Origin: Symmachiella macrocystis
GTDB lineage: Bacteria > Planctomycetota > Planctomycetia > Planctomycetales > Planctomycetaceae
Assembly: GCF_007860075.1 (NCBI RefSeq)
Contig: NZ_SJPP01000001.1
Coordinates: 372,001 to 436,000, forward strand
Reading direction: 5' to 3'
Length of the DNA: 64,000 bases
Of the stretch, positions 9,496 through 18,565 are shown in pieces. The position numbers were made by a program, and so were the translations under genes. The notes below the pieces were generated by a model, which saw only the letters and a list, made by a program, of their open reading frames with translations, did no database searches and had not been told where the DNA came from. Within the stretch, counting starts at the first letter, position 1. Every line of letters begins with the position of its first letter.

Positions 9496-9603
9496 GAGTG
9501 GCCAGTGGTGAGTGGCCGGTGGCCAGAGAATGGGGGGGGCCGGACGATCATTACGTCTCAACCCTACTCCCTCACGCCTCACCGCTCAAGCCTCATACCT
9601 CCG
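9496..9603. repeat. Composite dispersed repeat (GTGGCCAGTGG block plus CTCAAGCCT block)
   Basis: A degenerate tandem of GTGGCCAGTGG-like words (9496-9528) is followed by CTCACGCCTCACCGCTCAAGCCTC-like words (about 9570-9597). The same two blocks in the same order occur at 28853-28940. Single blocks occur near 23475, 26108, 30195 and 53735. Here the second block includes the TGA stop codon of the antiporter gene (9593-9595, minus strand). Confidence 0.6.
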
Positions 9604-11197
9604 AAGGAGGTGGAGGCGCGCTCTGTTTGCGGGTCAATTGCCATTTGAGTGCGGGTGGGGTGATCATGGTGGTGACCATCACCATCACCACCACGGCGGA
9701 GTATGTACCGTCGTCAATGATCGCTTCGCCGGTGCCGGGGGCTTTGAGTCCGCGGCCGATAGAGGCGAAGATCAGACCGACTTCGCCGCGGGGGATCATT
9801 CCCAAACCAACAGCGGGACGATTCAGCCCTTTTTCAAGTACGCCGAATGAACAGACCTGTTTGCCGATGATCGCCACAATCGTGATGCCGGCCGCCAAGG
9901 TTAGAACATCGGTATTGGCAAAGCTCCGCAAATCGACCTGGATGCCCATTTGCACGAAGAAAATGGGGACGAGCAAAGCGGTCAGCGGTTCCAAGGCTTC
10001 TTCGAGTTCGAAGTGTTCCTTCTGACCGAGTTCCTTGTAATGCGCCCGTTCGAGGATCAACCCAGCCGCAAAGGCGCCGACAATCGGAGCCAGACCGACC
10101 ACGTTCGCCAGCCACGAGAATCCGAAACAGATCACCAGTGCTGTCGCTACAAGTAGCCCGTGCCCGCGGAGAACACTGGCCAGTTTGAAGAGCGGGCGGG
10201 TGATCAGTACGGTCCCCAACAGCACAGCTCCCCCCAAAAACGCCATCGTCAGGCCGATGGTTTTGGTGAGCGCCATTGGATCGACGCTGCCATGTTCGAT
10301 GATTCCGGTCACAACTGCCAAAATCACCAAACCTAGCACGTCGTCAATCACGGCAGCGCCGAGAATGATCTGGCCTTCTTTATCTTGATGCTTTCCTAAG
10401 TCCTTGAGCACGCGGGCGGTAATGCCCACGCTGGTGGCGCACAATGTGGCGCCGATGAATAAGTGTGCGTTGCTACCGGCGGCGGGGATGATCATTCTGG
10501 AGACGATGTAACCCAAGGCGAAGGGGACGATCACCCCCAGCACGGCGACAAACAAAGACGATTTGCCGACCGAAAGCATCTGCTTCACGCTGGTTTCGAG
10601 GCCGACTTCGAACAGCAACAGAATCACGCCGACGCGGGCCAGCATGTCGAGCGTCGCGCCCGGTTCCATCCGCTCTGCGACAAACTCGCCGATTTTTTCC
10701 TGCGGCCCGAACACCAAATTCCCCATCAGGAGTTCGGCGTTGGGTGGTTTGAGGAATTCTAGTACGTCGGAGCCGGTGAGTAGCAAGAAATTTCCCATCA
10801 GCACGCCGACCAGCAGTTCGCCCAAGACGGCCGGCATTTTGGCCCGCTCGGCGAGATCGCCGCCCACTTTGGCCAAAAACAGGATGATGCAAATTCCGGC
10901 CAATAGCGGCGCAACTGGATCGGAGTGTCCCCCGCTATGCCCTTCTTCGTGACCTTCTTCATGGCCTTCCACAGCGCCTTCTGCATGGGCTGCGTCGCCT
11001 TCGGCCTGTTCCCCGGCAGCTGGGGGATGGTCCGTAGTGGTCGCCTGCGCCCAGACGGAATTAAGTCGACCGCCGGAAATCATCAAAGCGGCGAACAGCA
11101 ACAGGGCCATCCATCGCCAAGTCCAGGCGCCACGACGGTTGCGCGGATGTTTGGCCAGTTTCAGTGGTTCGATTGTCTGCGATAGCTTCCCGGACAC
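9593..11197 (-). CDS. Kef-type cation:proton antiporter (CPA2 family)
   Basis: Inner-membrane monovalent cation/H+ antiporter of 534 aa from the GTG at 11197. That start follows an AGGAG ribosome-binding site 10 bases away and gives a signal-like segment at residues 29-50. After it comes a His/Glu/Gly-rich stretch (residues 71-92, repeating EEGH) that may bind metal, then about 12 membrane segments of the Na/H-exchanger fold with an LLLFEVGLE motif and a GAAVIDDVLG motif (the Asp pair expected for CPA2 transport). No C-terminal TrkA-N/RCK domain is present; the protein ends soon after the last segment with a Pro-rich tail. The open frame extends upstream to 11518, but that part is not protein-like. 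Confidence 0.88.
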   Translation of the reverse strand: MSGKLSQTIEPLKLAKHPRNRRGAWTWRWMALLLFAALMISGGRLNSVWAQATTTDHPPAAGEQAEGDAAHAEGAVEGHEEGHEEGHSGGHSDPVAPLLAGICIILFLAKVGGDLAERAKMPAVLGELLVGVLMGNFLLLTGSDVLEFLKPPNAELLMGNLVFGPQEKIGEFVAERMEPGATLDMLARVGVILLLFEVGLETSVKQMLSVGKSSLFVAVLGVIVPFALGYIVSRMIIPAAGSNAHLFIGATLCATSVGITARVLKDLGKHQDKEGQIILGAAVIDDVLGLVILAVVTGIIEHGSVDPMALTKTIGLTMAFLGGAVLLGTVLITRPLFKLASVLRGHGLLVATALVICFGFSWLANVVGLAPIVGAFAAGLILERAHYKELGQKEHFELEEALEPLTALLVPIFFVQMGIQVDLRSFANTDVLTLAAGITIVAIIGKQVCSFGVLEKGLNRPAVGLGMIPRGEVGLIFASIGRGLKAPGTGEAIIDDGTYSAVVVMVMVTTMITPPALKWQLTRKQSAPPPPSEV

Positions 11198-11506
11198 GAA
11201 GCGTTCACTCCTAGTAATGTCTGCGGACGTCAAAGCAGCCAACCGCGTCCCCCGCGGTCTTTCGCCGATTCCTGTTGGTCCATGCTTAGCAAATCCAGCG
11301 GCCGAAGAAAAGCAACTTGGCAGCGGAAATGGCTGTGTGCGGCGAGTTTGGCAGTGTATACGCTGCGGGGGTGGCAATCGTGGCCGGGACGGAGAATTGC
11401 AGCCGAGGGTGGCATGGGTGATGGAAATTTCGTGACTTGGTGGTGCGGAGGGGGTAGGATGTCGCCTTCTGCGCGCCCTGCGGACTTTTTCATGCGACGA
11501 TAACAA
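11198..11506. other. Divergent spacer between antiporter gene and hypothetical gene
   Basis: About 309 bases. The minus-strand frame stays open through it but encodes a Pro/Arg/Ser-rich sequence with no family features, so it is treated as non-coding. The CTAGGAG ribosome-binding site of the antiporter lies at about 11208-11214. Promoters for both directions must lie here; none matches a consensus. Confidence 0.4.
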
Positions 11507-11554
11507 TTGAAAAAACACTGGATTGATTATTGCGATCGCTGGAAACCTGGACCG

Positions 11555-11920
11555 ATGACATTTTGGGTCCTCGTTGAGACGAATGCGGCTTCAGGTCGAA
11601 GGGTTTCGACCTTTGAACCACCCCTCCCAGCACCGGTGCCTGGCGAAGGATATCCTCGATTTTTCATAGAGTTTGACGGATGTACCTTTGAGTTCGCATC
11701 GCTCGACGAACTTCGAACCTGCATTCGAACGCTATCACTAAAACTACTTCCCACGACGATAAGATTGTCCCAAGAACGCGGGACCAGCCAGGGCCCCAAT
11801 TCCCATTGGCTGAGCCGGTTGCCGCCTAAAACGAAACCTTGGCGATACCGGAAACGAGCGGTTGCGTACATGGAACGATGTTTAATTCAGTTCCAAGATG
11901 AAATGCGCGACAAACATTAG
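11555..11920 (+). CDS. Hypothetical protein, 121 aa
   Basis: I do not recognise the family. From the ATG at 11555 the protein starts MTFWVLVETN and has alternating hydrophobic residues and a Pro-rich turn, then a FIEFDGCTFEFASLDEL stretch suggesting a small alpha/beta domain. The C-terminal third is Lys/Arg-rich with a W-R-Y-R-K-R-A segment. There is no signal peptide or membrane segment. An in-frame TTG at 11507 would add 16 residues. It lies 150 bases upstream of the HicA-like/HTH pair in the same direction, in a small accessory-looking patch. Whether they belong together is unknown. Confidence 0.55.
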   Translation: MTFWVLVETNAASGRRVSTFEPPLPAPVPGEGYPRFFIEFDGCTFEFASLDELRTCIRTLSLKLLPTTIRLSQERGTSQGPNSHWLSRLPPKTKPWRYRKRAVAYMERCLIQFQDEMRDKH

Positions 11921-12034
11921 CAATCGATGGCGTATCATCGGGCAGGCCCCTCAGATGTGAGAATCGGTGGACACGAATATACACTAGCAGCCAGCGTGAA
12001 CCAGCATTGTCGCGTAATCCTGAAAACAAACTGA

Positions 12035-12048
12035 TTGACATTCGTCAA
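12035..12048. promoter_or_regulatory. Candidate operator: inverted repeat over the -35 box
   Basis: TTGAC-ATTC-GTCAA is a perfect five-base inverted repeat with a four-base centre. It overlaps the -35 hexamer. A repressor bound here would block RNA polymerase. The HTH protein encoded at 12306-12839 is the natural candidate for autoregulation, which is inference. Confidence 0.45.
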
Positions 12049-12062
12049 GCAACAAGTATAAT
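12035..12062 (+). promoter_or_regulatory. Perfect sigma-70 consensus promoter for the HicA-like/HTH pair
   Basis: TTGACA at 12035-12040 and TATAAT at 12057-12062 are both exact consensus hexamers separated by 16 bases. Transcription should begin near 12069, only about five bases before the ATG at 12074. The first gene would then have almost no leader, and no Shine-Dalgarno sequence is visible upstream of that ATG. Confidence 0.75.
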
Positions 12063-12073
12063 TCAAAATACAC

Positions 12074-12271
12074 ATGAGCCGACCGCGACATCCCAGTCAG
12101 CACATCGAAGAAGCCGTCCAGTACGCGGAACGAAACGGTTGGATGATTGTGATGTCGCACGGGCATGCATGGGGGAGAATGTTTTGCCCGCACAATGAAC
12201 GAGGCGGCTGCATCGAAAATATTTACTCAACACCGCGCAATGCACAGAACCATGCGCGACGACTGATGTGA
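12074..12271 (+). CDS. HicA-like small protein (candidate toxin component)
   Basis: A 65-aa basic protein. Its layout matches the HicA/dsRBD-like mini-fold: an N-terminal helix (HIEEAVQYAERNGW, residues 10-23), a first strand, then a conserved SHGHAWGR turn with His31 where HicA toxins carry their catalytic His. A CPH pair at 38-40 and a Cys at 46 follow, then an STPRNAQNHARRL helix. Known HicA proteins cleave mRNA; that activity here is inference from shape and motif. It is followed after 34 bases by an HTH-protein gene, the arrangement expected for a toxin-antitoxin operon. Confidence 0.6.
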   Translation: MSRPRHPSQHIEEAVQYAERNGWMIVMSHGHAWGRMFCPHNERGGCIENIYSTPRNAQNHARRLM

Positions 12272-12305
12272 GCCATAGATCGTTGCCCGCACTAAAGGGG
12301 GATTT

Positions 12306-12839
12306 TTGAAAACCTACGAATTCACCTTGTTCATTGATGGCATGACCGAGTCCACGGACGAATTTGCCAACGCGATGTTTGAGGCGGGCTGCGATGATGG
12401 GACGTGCGGCTCAAGTTGCGGTCGTGTCTTCATCGCCTTCGATCGAGAAGCGGATTCGTTTCTTGAAGCTGTGCTGTCGGCCATCTCTGACGTGCATCGG
12501 GGGGGATACCAAGTGTGGCGGATTGATGAGGCTGACCAAGTCACACAATCGGACATCGCCCGCCGTCTATCCGTTTCCCGCCAAATGGTGCACCAATATG
12601 TCTCGGGCCAACGCGGCCCGGGGGATTTCCCGCCTCCTATGAGCGATACAAAATCGGGCCAGAAGCTATGGAGTTGGGGAGAAGTCGCGGAATGGCTCCA
12701 CGTTAACAACTTCCTGGACGAGGAAATTGTGGAGCAATCGTCAATCATCAACGTCATCAATTCCTTTCTGTCAATTCGACGAGAAGAAGGCTTAAAACCA
12801 CAATTGGTGAAAACAATCCGCAAAGCAGTGCTCTCCTAA
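12306..12839 (+). CDS. HTH DNA-binding protein with N-terminal alpha/beta domain (candidate antitoxin/regulator)
   Basis: A 177-aa protein. Residues 1-75 look like a small ferredoxin-like domain (strand KTYEFTLFIDG, then helices) and contain a Cys cluster CDDGTCGSSC at 29-38. Residues 79-102 form a clear helix-turn-helix (VTQSDIARRLSVSRQMVHQYV). It is followed by a GDFPPP wing and a W-S-W-x-E-V-x-x-W-L helix as in AlpA/MerR-like winged helices. The start is TTG at 12306 because the first strand begins there and an AAGGGGGA Shine-Dalgarno lies just upstream; the first ATG would delete that strand. It pairs with the HicA-like gene 34 bases upstream. Confidence 0.65.
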   Translation: MKTYEFTLFIDGMTESTDEFANAMFEAGCDDGTCGSSCGRVFIAFDREADSFLEAVLSAISDVHRGGYQVWRIDEADQVTQSDIARRLSVSRQMVHQYVSGQRGPGDFPPPMSDTKSGQKLWSWGEVAEWLHVNNFLDEEIVEQSSIINVINSFLSIRREEGLKPQLVKTIRKAVLS

Positions 12840-13209
<370 letters not shown>

Positions 13210-16200
13210 ATGCCGAGACTTGCCTCGCGATGCCATTTGCTTTTTCTCGCCGTTACTGCTTTCCTGCCCGCTGCATTGCCGGCCGACGAACCGGTTTCGT
13301 TGACTGTTCCTGAAGGATTTACCGCCACGCTGTTTGCCGATGATGATTTGGCGCACGACGTGTTCTCGATGACGTTCGATTCGCAGGGACGGTTGGTCGT
13401 TTCGGGGCGCGGGTATGTCAAACGGTTGATCGATCGTGACGGAGATGGCCGAGCGGATGAGGCTCAGCAATTTGTCGACGGTCCCGAGAGCGGCGCGCAG
13501 GGGATGTATTTTCATGGCGATGATTTGTTGTGCGTCGATGCCAAAGGCTTGTTGCGTTATCGCGACCAAGATGCTGACGGAGTCGCCGACGGACCGCCGG
13601 ATCGGTTTTTGAAGACGGAAGTCGGTGGCGAGCACGGTCCGCATGCGATCCGCAAAGGCCCCGATGGTTGGTGGTATCTGATTGCCGGCAATATGAGCGG
13701 GGTGAACGACGAATATGTGACGTTGCCCCGTTCGCCGGTGAAACATCCGCGGGCGGGAGTGGTGATGCGGCTCAAACCGGATCTGACCGGGGGCGAGGTC
13801 TTCGCCGATGGTTTTCGCAACGCGTATGACTTTGACTTCAACGAAGCGGGAGATCTCTTCACCTTCGACAGCGACGGTGAACGCGAGGTTTCGCTTCCTT
13901 GGTATCGGCCGACGCGGGTGTTTCACGTTGTACCGGGAGGCGATGCGGGTTGGGTCAGCCGGAATTGGAAATTTCCCGATTATTTTCTGGACATGCCACC
14001 CGTGGTGGGAGCATTCGGCCGGGGTTCGCCCTCGGGAGTCGTCTGTTATCGCCACACGCAGTTTCCGGAACAGTATCGCGGCGCGATGTTCGTCGAGGAT
14101 TGGACCTTCGGCCGGGTGATCGCGCTGCCGTTGGCGGCAGAAGGCTCGACGTATTCCAGTGCGCCGCAGGAGTTCATTTCGGGCAAAGGAGAATTTGGTT
14201 TCGCGCCGACCGATATCGAGGTGGGCCCGGACGGCAGTTTGTACGTCAGCGTGGGCGGACGGGGAACGCGCGGCGGGCTTTATCGGATTCAATATGACGG
14301 CGACGAACCGAAACCAGAGACAGCGGCGGCGGAAACCGATGCTCAGCCTGAAGCGGAGACTGTTGCGGAGAAGCCTGAAAAGCCAAACGCCGAAGCCCCT
14401 ACGGATCAAAAGGAACTGTTGGCCTGCCTGGATGCGCCGCAGCCCTTGAGCAGTTGGTCGCGCAAGGCGTGGATGCCGGTGGCGGAGAAACTGGGGGTCG
14501 GACCGTTTGAGAAAGCGGTGCTCGACACGCAGTTGTCTGACTCGCAGCGGATTCGCGCGGTGCAGATTTTGACGGAAGTTTATACGGGAATTTCGGGGGA
14601 ATTGGCGAGCGAGGTCTCGTCGACTGCGTCGCCAGCGGTCCGCGCTGCCGTGGCTTGGTCGTTGGGACGCAAGCCGGATGCGGAATTGGATGCGGAGGTG
14701 CTGCAGGTTTACTTGATCGATCCCGACGCCACCGTGCGGCGGTTTGCGGTCGAGTCGTTTGCCAGCGGAGCCGGTGCTGCGAATGCCGGGGACCTGTTGC
14801 CGGCGATGTCGTTATCGCTGGTGGACCGGGATCGGTTTGTACGGCATGCGGCAATGCGGGCTGTGGGTGAGTTGGACGATGCCACGTTTCGCGCGCTGGG
14901 GAAAGCGGTCCCGCAATTGGGATGGTCGGGCATTATTTCCAACACGGCTGGCTTTTTGTTTCGCCGTGATCCGGCGCAAACTCGGATTAGTCTGTATGCG
15001 GTCCGGGCGGCGCAACTGGCGCTCAAAGGCGACCACCCGGCAGAATTAAAAATCCGCGCGACACGGCTTATGCAACTTGGTTTGGGTGGATTGGCGCAAC
15101 GCCGTGGTGTGCCGGCAGCGATGTCGGGTTATACCGCCGCTGAGGACATCGAGCCGCTAGAACGGCAACTCGACGACGCCCGCACGGTGTTGGCCGAACT
15201 TTTTCCTACGGGGGATAAAGTATTGGACCACGAGTTGGGCCGGTTGATTGCCGTATTGACCTCCTACAATCCCGACGTGCTCAACAAGGTGCTCGCGCAG
15301 ATTACGGATGAGTCGAGCCCGACGGATGATATTCATCATTTGCTCATCGCCGGCCGTATTCCGGTCGCGCGAAATTCTACACAGCGGGCCGCCATTGCCA
15401 AGGCGCTGGTGGAGATTGAGCCGAAGATGACCGCGCGCGATTGGAAAGAAGACACGAACTGGACCGATCGTATACGCGAGATGTATCTGCAATTGGTGGA
15501 ACTCGATACGGAATTGCCGGCCGAGTTGATCGAGCAAGACAAATTTGGGCATCCGGGGCATATGGTGTTCATGAACGGTTTGAGTAAAAAAGAAATACCG
15601 CGGGCGGTCGAGCGGTTGCTACAGGCTGTCAACGCGGATGAGGATTATGCCTGGAACAACGACGTGGTCTTCGCCATCGCGAATGTGATGAACGATGAAA
15701 CGCGGAGTTATCTGCGGGAGTTGTACGAACAGATGCCGCTCAGTGAAGCGGTGACGATGGCCTTGTCCCAAGATCCACAGGCCGAAGATCGTTCGAAGTT
15801 TCTGATCGGATTGGAGTCGCCGCAATTTGAGGTGATCAGTTCTTCGCTGGCAGCACTGGAGCAATTGCCGGCGGAATTATCGGCCGATGAAGTGGTGCCT
15901 TTAGTGCGTGTGCTGCGACGCTTGCAGGGCACGAAGCAAGATTATCGCCTGCGAGAACGAGCGATCCGTTTGTTGCGGCGTGATACGAAGCAGGACTTTG
16001 GTTTTGCATTTGGTGATAGCGGTGCGATCCCTCAGCAGGGGGTGATCGATCAATGGACGCAATGGGCGGCCAATACATTTCCTGATCGCGCCACCGAATT
16101 GACCGGCGGCAACGAAGAAGATGCGGCGCAGCTTCGTGAGCGCCTCGCTGCGGTGGATTGGGAGGCGGGGGATGCCGCTCGAGGTGCTGAGATCTTTAAG

Positions 16201-16611
16201 GCACGTTCGTGCAGCCAATGCCACAGCGGAGCTAAATCGGTTGGTCCCGACTTGGCAGGCGTGGCGCGGCGTTTTTCCCGCGACGATTTGTTTGTGGCGA
16301 TCACACAACCCAATCGTGACGTATCGTCCCGCTATCAGACGACTGTGGTGGAGACCAAATCCGGCAAACTCTTCACCGGATTGGTTGTCTACCATTCCGT
16401 GGATGGCGTCACACTGCGTAACGGTCTGAATCAGACGTATCGGATCGAAGCGACGGATATCGAGTCGCAACGTCTGGTGAATACATCGCTGATGCCGGCG
16501 GGGTTGCTCAAGGATTTGCAGCCAGGGGAATTGGCGGATTTGTACCGGTATTTACAGAGCCTGGGACAACCGCGGGTTGAAGCGACAGCGGCCGGTGGGG
16601 AGCAGAAATAG
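13210..16611 (+). CDS. Secreted propeller/HEAT/cytochrome c protein (PVC-type membrane-bound dehydrogenase)
   Basis: Large exported protein of 1133 aa. A signal peptide covers residues 1-25 (ending LPADE). Next comes a glucose/sorbosone-dehydrogenase-like beta-propeller (about 30-400) with repeated Asp/Gly-rich blade motifs such as DRDGDGRADE. A Glu/Ala/Pro linker (about 365-400) leads to a long HEAT-like helical region and a C-terminal cytochrome c domain with heme site CSQCH at 1001-1005. The architecture is typical of Planctomycetes and Verrucomicrobia and suggests periplasmic oxidation, perhaps of sugars, but the substrate is unknown. The ATG at 13210 is chosen because the signal peptide starts there; the frame is open from 13111. 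Confidence 0.88.
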   Translation: MPRLASRCHLLFLAVTAFLPAALPADEPVSLTVPEGFTATLFADDDLAHDVFSMTFDSQGRLVVSGRGYVKRLIDRDGDGRADEAQQFVDGPESGAQGMYFHGDDLLCVDAKGLLRYRDQDADGVADGPPDRFLKTEVGGEHGPHAIRKGPDGWWYLIAGNMSGVNDEYVTLPRSPVKHPRAGVVMRLKPDLTGGEVFADGFRNAYDFDFNEAGDLFTFDSDGEREVSLPWYRPTRVFHVVPGGDAGWVSRNWKFPDYFLDMPPVVGAFGRGSPSGVVCYRHTQFPEQYRGAMFVEDWTFGRVIALPLAAEGSTYSSAPQEFISGKGEFGFAPTDIEVGPDGSLYVSVGGRGTRGGLYRIQYDGDEPKPETAAAETDAQPEAETVAEKPEKPNAEAPTDQKELLACLDAPQPLSSWSRKAWMPVAEKLGVGPFEKAVLDTQLSDSQRIRAVQILTEVYTGISGELASEVSSTASPAVRAAVAWSLGRKPDAELDAEVLQVYLIDPDATVRRFAVESFASGAGAANAGDLLPAMSLSLVDRDRFVRHAAMRAVGELDDATFRALGKAVPQLGWSGIISNTAGFLFRRDPAQTRISLYAVRAAQLALKGDHPAELKIRATRLMQLGLGGLAQRRGVPAAMSGYTAAEDIEPLERQLDDARTVLAELFPTGDKVLDHELGRLIAVLTSYNPDVLNKVLAQITDESSPTDDIHHLLIAGRIPVARNSTQRAAIAKALVEIEPKMTARDWKEDTNWTDRIREMYLQLVELDTELPAELIEQDKFGHPGHMVFMNGLSKKEIPRAVERLLQAVNADEDYAWNNDVVFAIANVMNDETRSYLRELYEQMPLSEAVTMALSQDPQAEDRSKFLIGLESPQFEVISSSLAALEQLPAELSADEVVPLVRVLRRLQGTKQDYRLRERAIRLLRRDTKQDFGFAFGDSGAIPQQGVIDQWTQWAANTFPDRATELTGGNEEDAAQLRERLAAVDWEAGDAARGAEIFKARSCSQCHSGAKSVGPDLAGVARRFSRDDLFVAITQPNRDVSSRYQTTVVETKSGKLFTGLVVYHSVDGVTLRNGLNQTYRIEATDIESQRLVNTSLMPAGLLKDLQPGELADLYRYLQSLGQPRVEATAAGGEQK

Positions 16612-16709
16612 AGCGGGAAGACTGTGGCCAGAGTCGGGGGGAGCCCCAGGCGCACGTCAATGGTTGAGACGGTCGGCGGTGAAACACAAAGGTCTACGGT
16701 GTGTTCCCG

Positions 16710-17996
16710 TTAAGGCCCTAGCTTCCAACCGTCGGCAAGGACGGTATTTTTGGCGCAAACGACGATGCCGTCACAGATTGTCACGTTATCTCGCTCTTTT
16801 TGTTCGGTGACAGAGTCGTTGATGATGCGGACGTCCCGACCGATGCGGCAATTTTTATCGATGATGGCCCCTTGAATGACACTCCGTTCGCCGATACCGA
16901 CGGCGGGTGTAGTCGGCGATTTTCGCTGAAACTCTTGGTCGGATTCATAGTAGTCCGCGCCGATGACTACGGAATCGCGGATGGTCACATCCCGTCCGAT
17001 ACGGCAACGGACGCCGATGACGGAGTTTTCGATAACGGTTCCTGAACCGATCGTGCAGCCGTCGGCGATCAGGCTGTCTGTGATCATTGCACCCGCCATT
17101 CGCGTGGGGGGCAGGTAGCGCGGCCGCGTAAAAATGCGGAACTCTTCAGTGTCGAGCGCCATGGGCGGGTTTTCAGTGGTGAGATCCAGGTTGGCTTTCA
17201 TGAAGGAGCGAATGGTTCCAACATCTTCCCAATAACCGTCAAAGAGGTGCGATTGCACGTGGTGACTGGCGATAGAACTGGGGAAGACCTCTTTGCCGAA
17301 ATCGGTATGTTCGTATCGAGTCAGCAAGTCGACGAGGACGTCGCGGCGGAAAAGATAGATGCCCATGCTGGCGAGATGTTCGCGTCCGCGCGGTTCTAAT
17401 CCACGGCTGCGCAACCATTCCGGCGAAGTCCGATAATGATTGATATCTTCTTCGGTTTGAGGTTTCTCGGCGAATTCGACGACTCGGCCGTTTTCATCCA
17501 ACTTCACCACTCCAAAGCCACTCACGTCCTCCCGCGGTACCGGCAACGTGCCGATGGTCACATCGGCATCGTTATCCATATGGGTTTTGATCATGTCACG
17601 GTAATCCATGCGGTACAACTGATCGCCGGAGAGGATGAGCACATATTCGATCCCCCGCTGTTGGATATATCGCAGATTTTGCCGTACTGCGTCGGCGGTT
17701 CCTTGATACCAATCGGTGCTATCCAGGGTTTGTTGCGCGGCCAGGGCTTCGACAAAACCAGCGGCGAATGTGTCGAATTTGTAGGTCGAGGTGATATGGC
17801 GATGCAGACTCACGCTAAGGAATTGCGTGAGGATATAAACCTGATTCAAACCGCTATTGAGGCAATTGGAGATCGGAATATCGATCAGGCGATATTTCGC
17901 AGCGAAGGGGACCGCCGGTTTGGAGCGATATTTGGTCAGGGGAAACAGTCGCGTTCCACGGCCACCGCCGAGGATTAAGGAGATGATGTTTTTCAT
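16710..17996 (-). CDS. glgC: Glucose-1-phosphate adenylyltransferase
   Basis: Makes ADP-glucose from ATP and glucose-1-phosphate, the committing step of bacterial glycogen synthesis. The 428-aa product has the nucleotidyltransferase signature GGGRGTRLFPLT near the N-terminus, the SGDQLYRMDY active-site region, and a C-terminal left-handed beta-helix of hexapeptide repeats with an N-terminal TRPRYLPPT boundary. The length fits the family. The ATG at 17996 is preferred to the TTG one codon upstream. It converges with the large dehydrogenase gene and has no other glycogen gene beside it here. Confidence 0.95.
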   Translation of the reverse strand: MKNIISLILGGGRGTRLFPLTKYRSKPAVPFAAKYRLIDIPISNCLNSGLNQVYILTQFLSVSLHRHITSTYKFDTFAAGFVEALAAQQTLDSTDWYQGTADAVRQNLRYIQQRGIEYVLILSGDQLYRMDYRDMIKTHMDNDADVTIGTLPVPREDVSGFGVVKLDENGRVVEFAEKPQTEEDINHYRTSPEWLRSRGLEPRGREHLASMGIYLFRRDVLVDLLTRYEHTDFGKEVFPSSIASHHVQSHLFDGYWEDVGTIRSFMKANLDLTTENPPMALDTEEFRIFTRPRYLPPTRMAGAMITDSLIADGCTIGSGTVIENSVIGVRCRIGRDVTIRDSVVIGADYYESDQEFQRKSPTTPAVGIGERSVIQGAIIDKNCRIGRDVRIINDSVTEQKERDNVTICDGIVVCAKNTVLADGWKLGP

Positions 17997-17999
17997 CAA

Positions 18000-18565
18000 A
18001 GGGTCTCAAATCTGAAGGGCTTTGTTGTTGCCGGCTGATTCATTTGTCGCTGCACCGGCTGACACGCCTCGCAACCTCGCGTTCTAACAAACCAAGGCAT
18101 TCTGGCGCTGAATCCCCCTCGTCACGACGTCTAAGTTGCTGGCCTACTCCTTGACCGACCGCGTGTCTCCGTGTGCTCAATTACCATTTTTCTACCAGAT
18201 TTTAATGTCGGTCGATATGCCGTTGAGAAATTCAATTCGCGGCGCAGGGACGATCCGTCCTGAAGAATCGTCAATTGCCGCCTATTTTCACTCGTAATCA
18301 CACCGGAATTTCTCTGCCGTTTTACCAAGGCTGCAGCTGCGATCAGGGCCGAATGGGGGCTGGGTTACTGTAGGTTTTGACCGTAGCGGCCACGCTGTGC
18401 AGGGCGGCGCTCGTGGTTTATGATGGTGGCTAATGGTTAATCGACCAAGCCAGTGCCGAGGATTCGCCCGACCACGATTTTGCCAACGATCAGGCGGAAT
18501 ATTGCGTAGTCAGTTTGAATACCCGACCCAAGTTCTCACGGTGATCTAGTTTTAGGAATCAAGTG
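18000..18565. other. Intergenic region, no gene recognised
   Basis: About 565 bases between the divergent glgC and the secreted-protein gene. A minus-strand ORF at 18131-18328 encodes a basic peptide with no family features and is not supported. A TTTTAGGAA ribosome-binding stretch for the next gene lies at about 18550-18558. No RNA gene or consensus promoter was recognised. Confidence 0.4.

Noticed and set aside
18131-18328. Minus-strand ORF of 65 codons in the gap after glgC
   Set aside because: Basic, low-complexity product without motifs or a ribosome-binding site.
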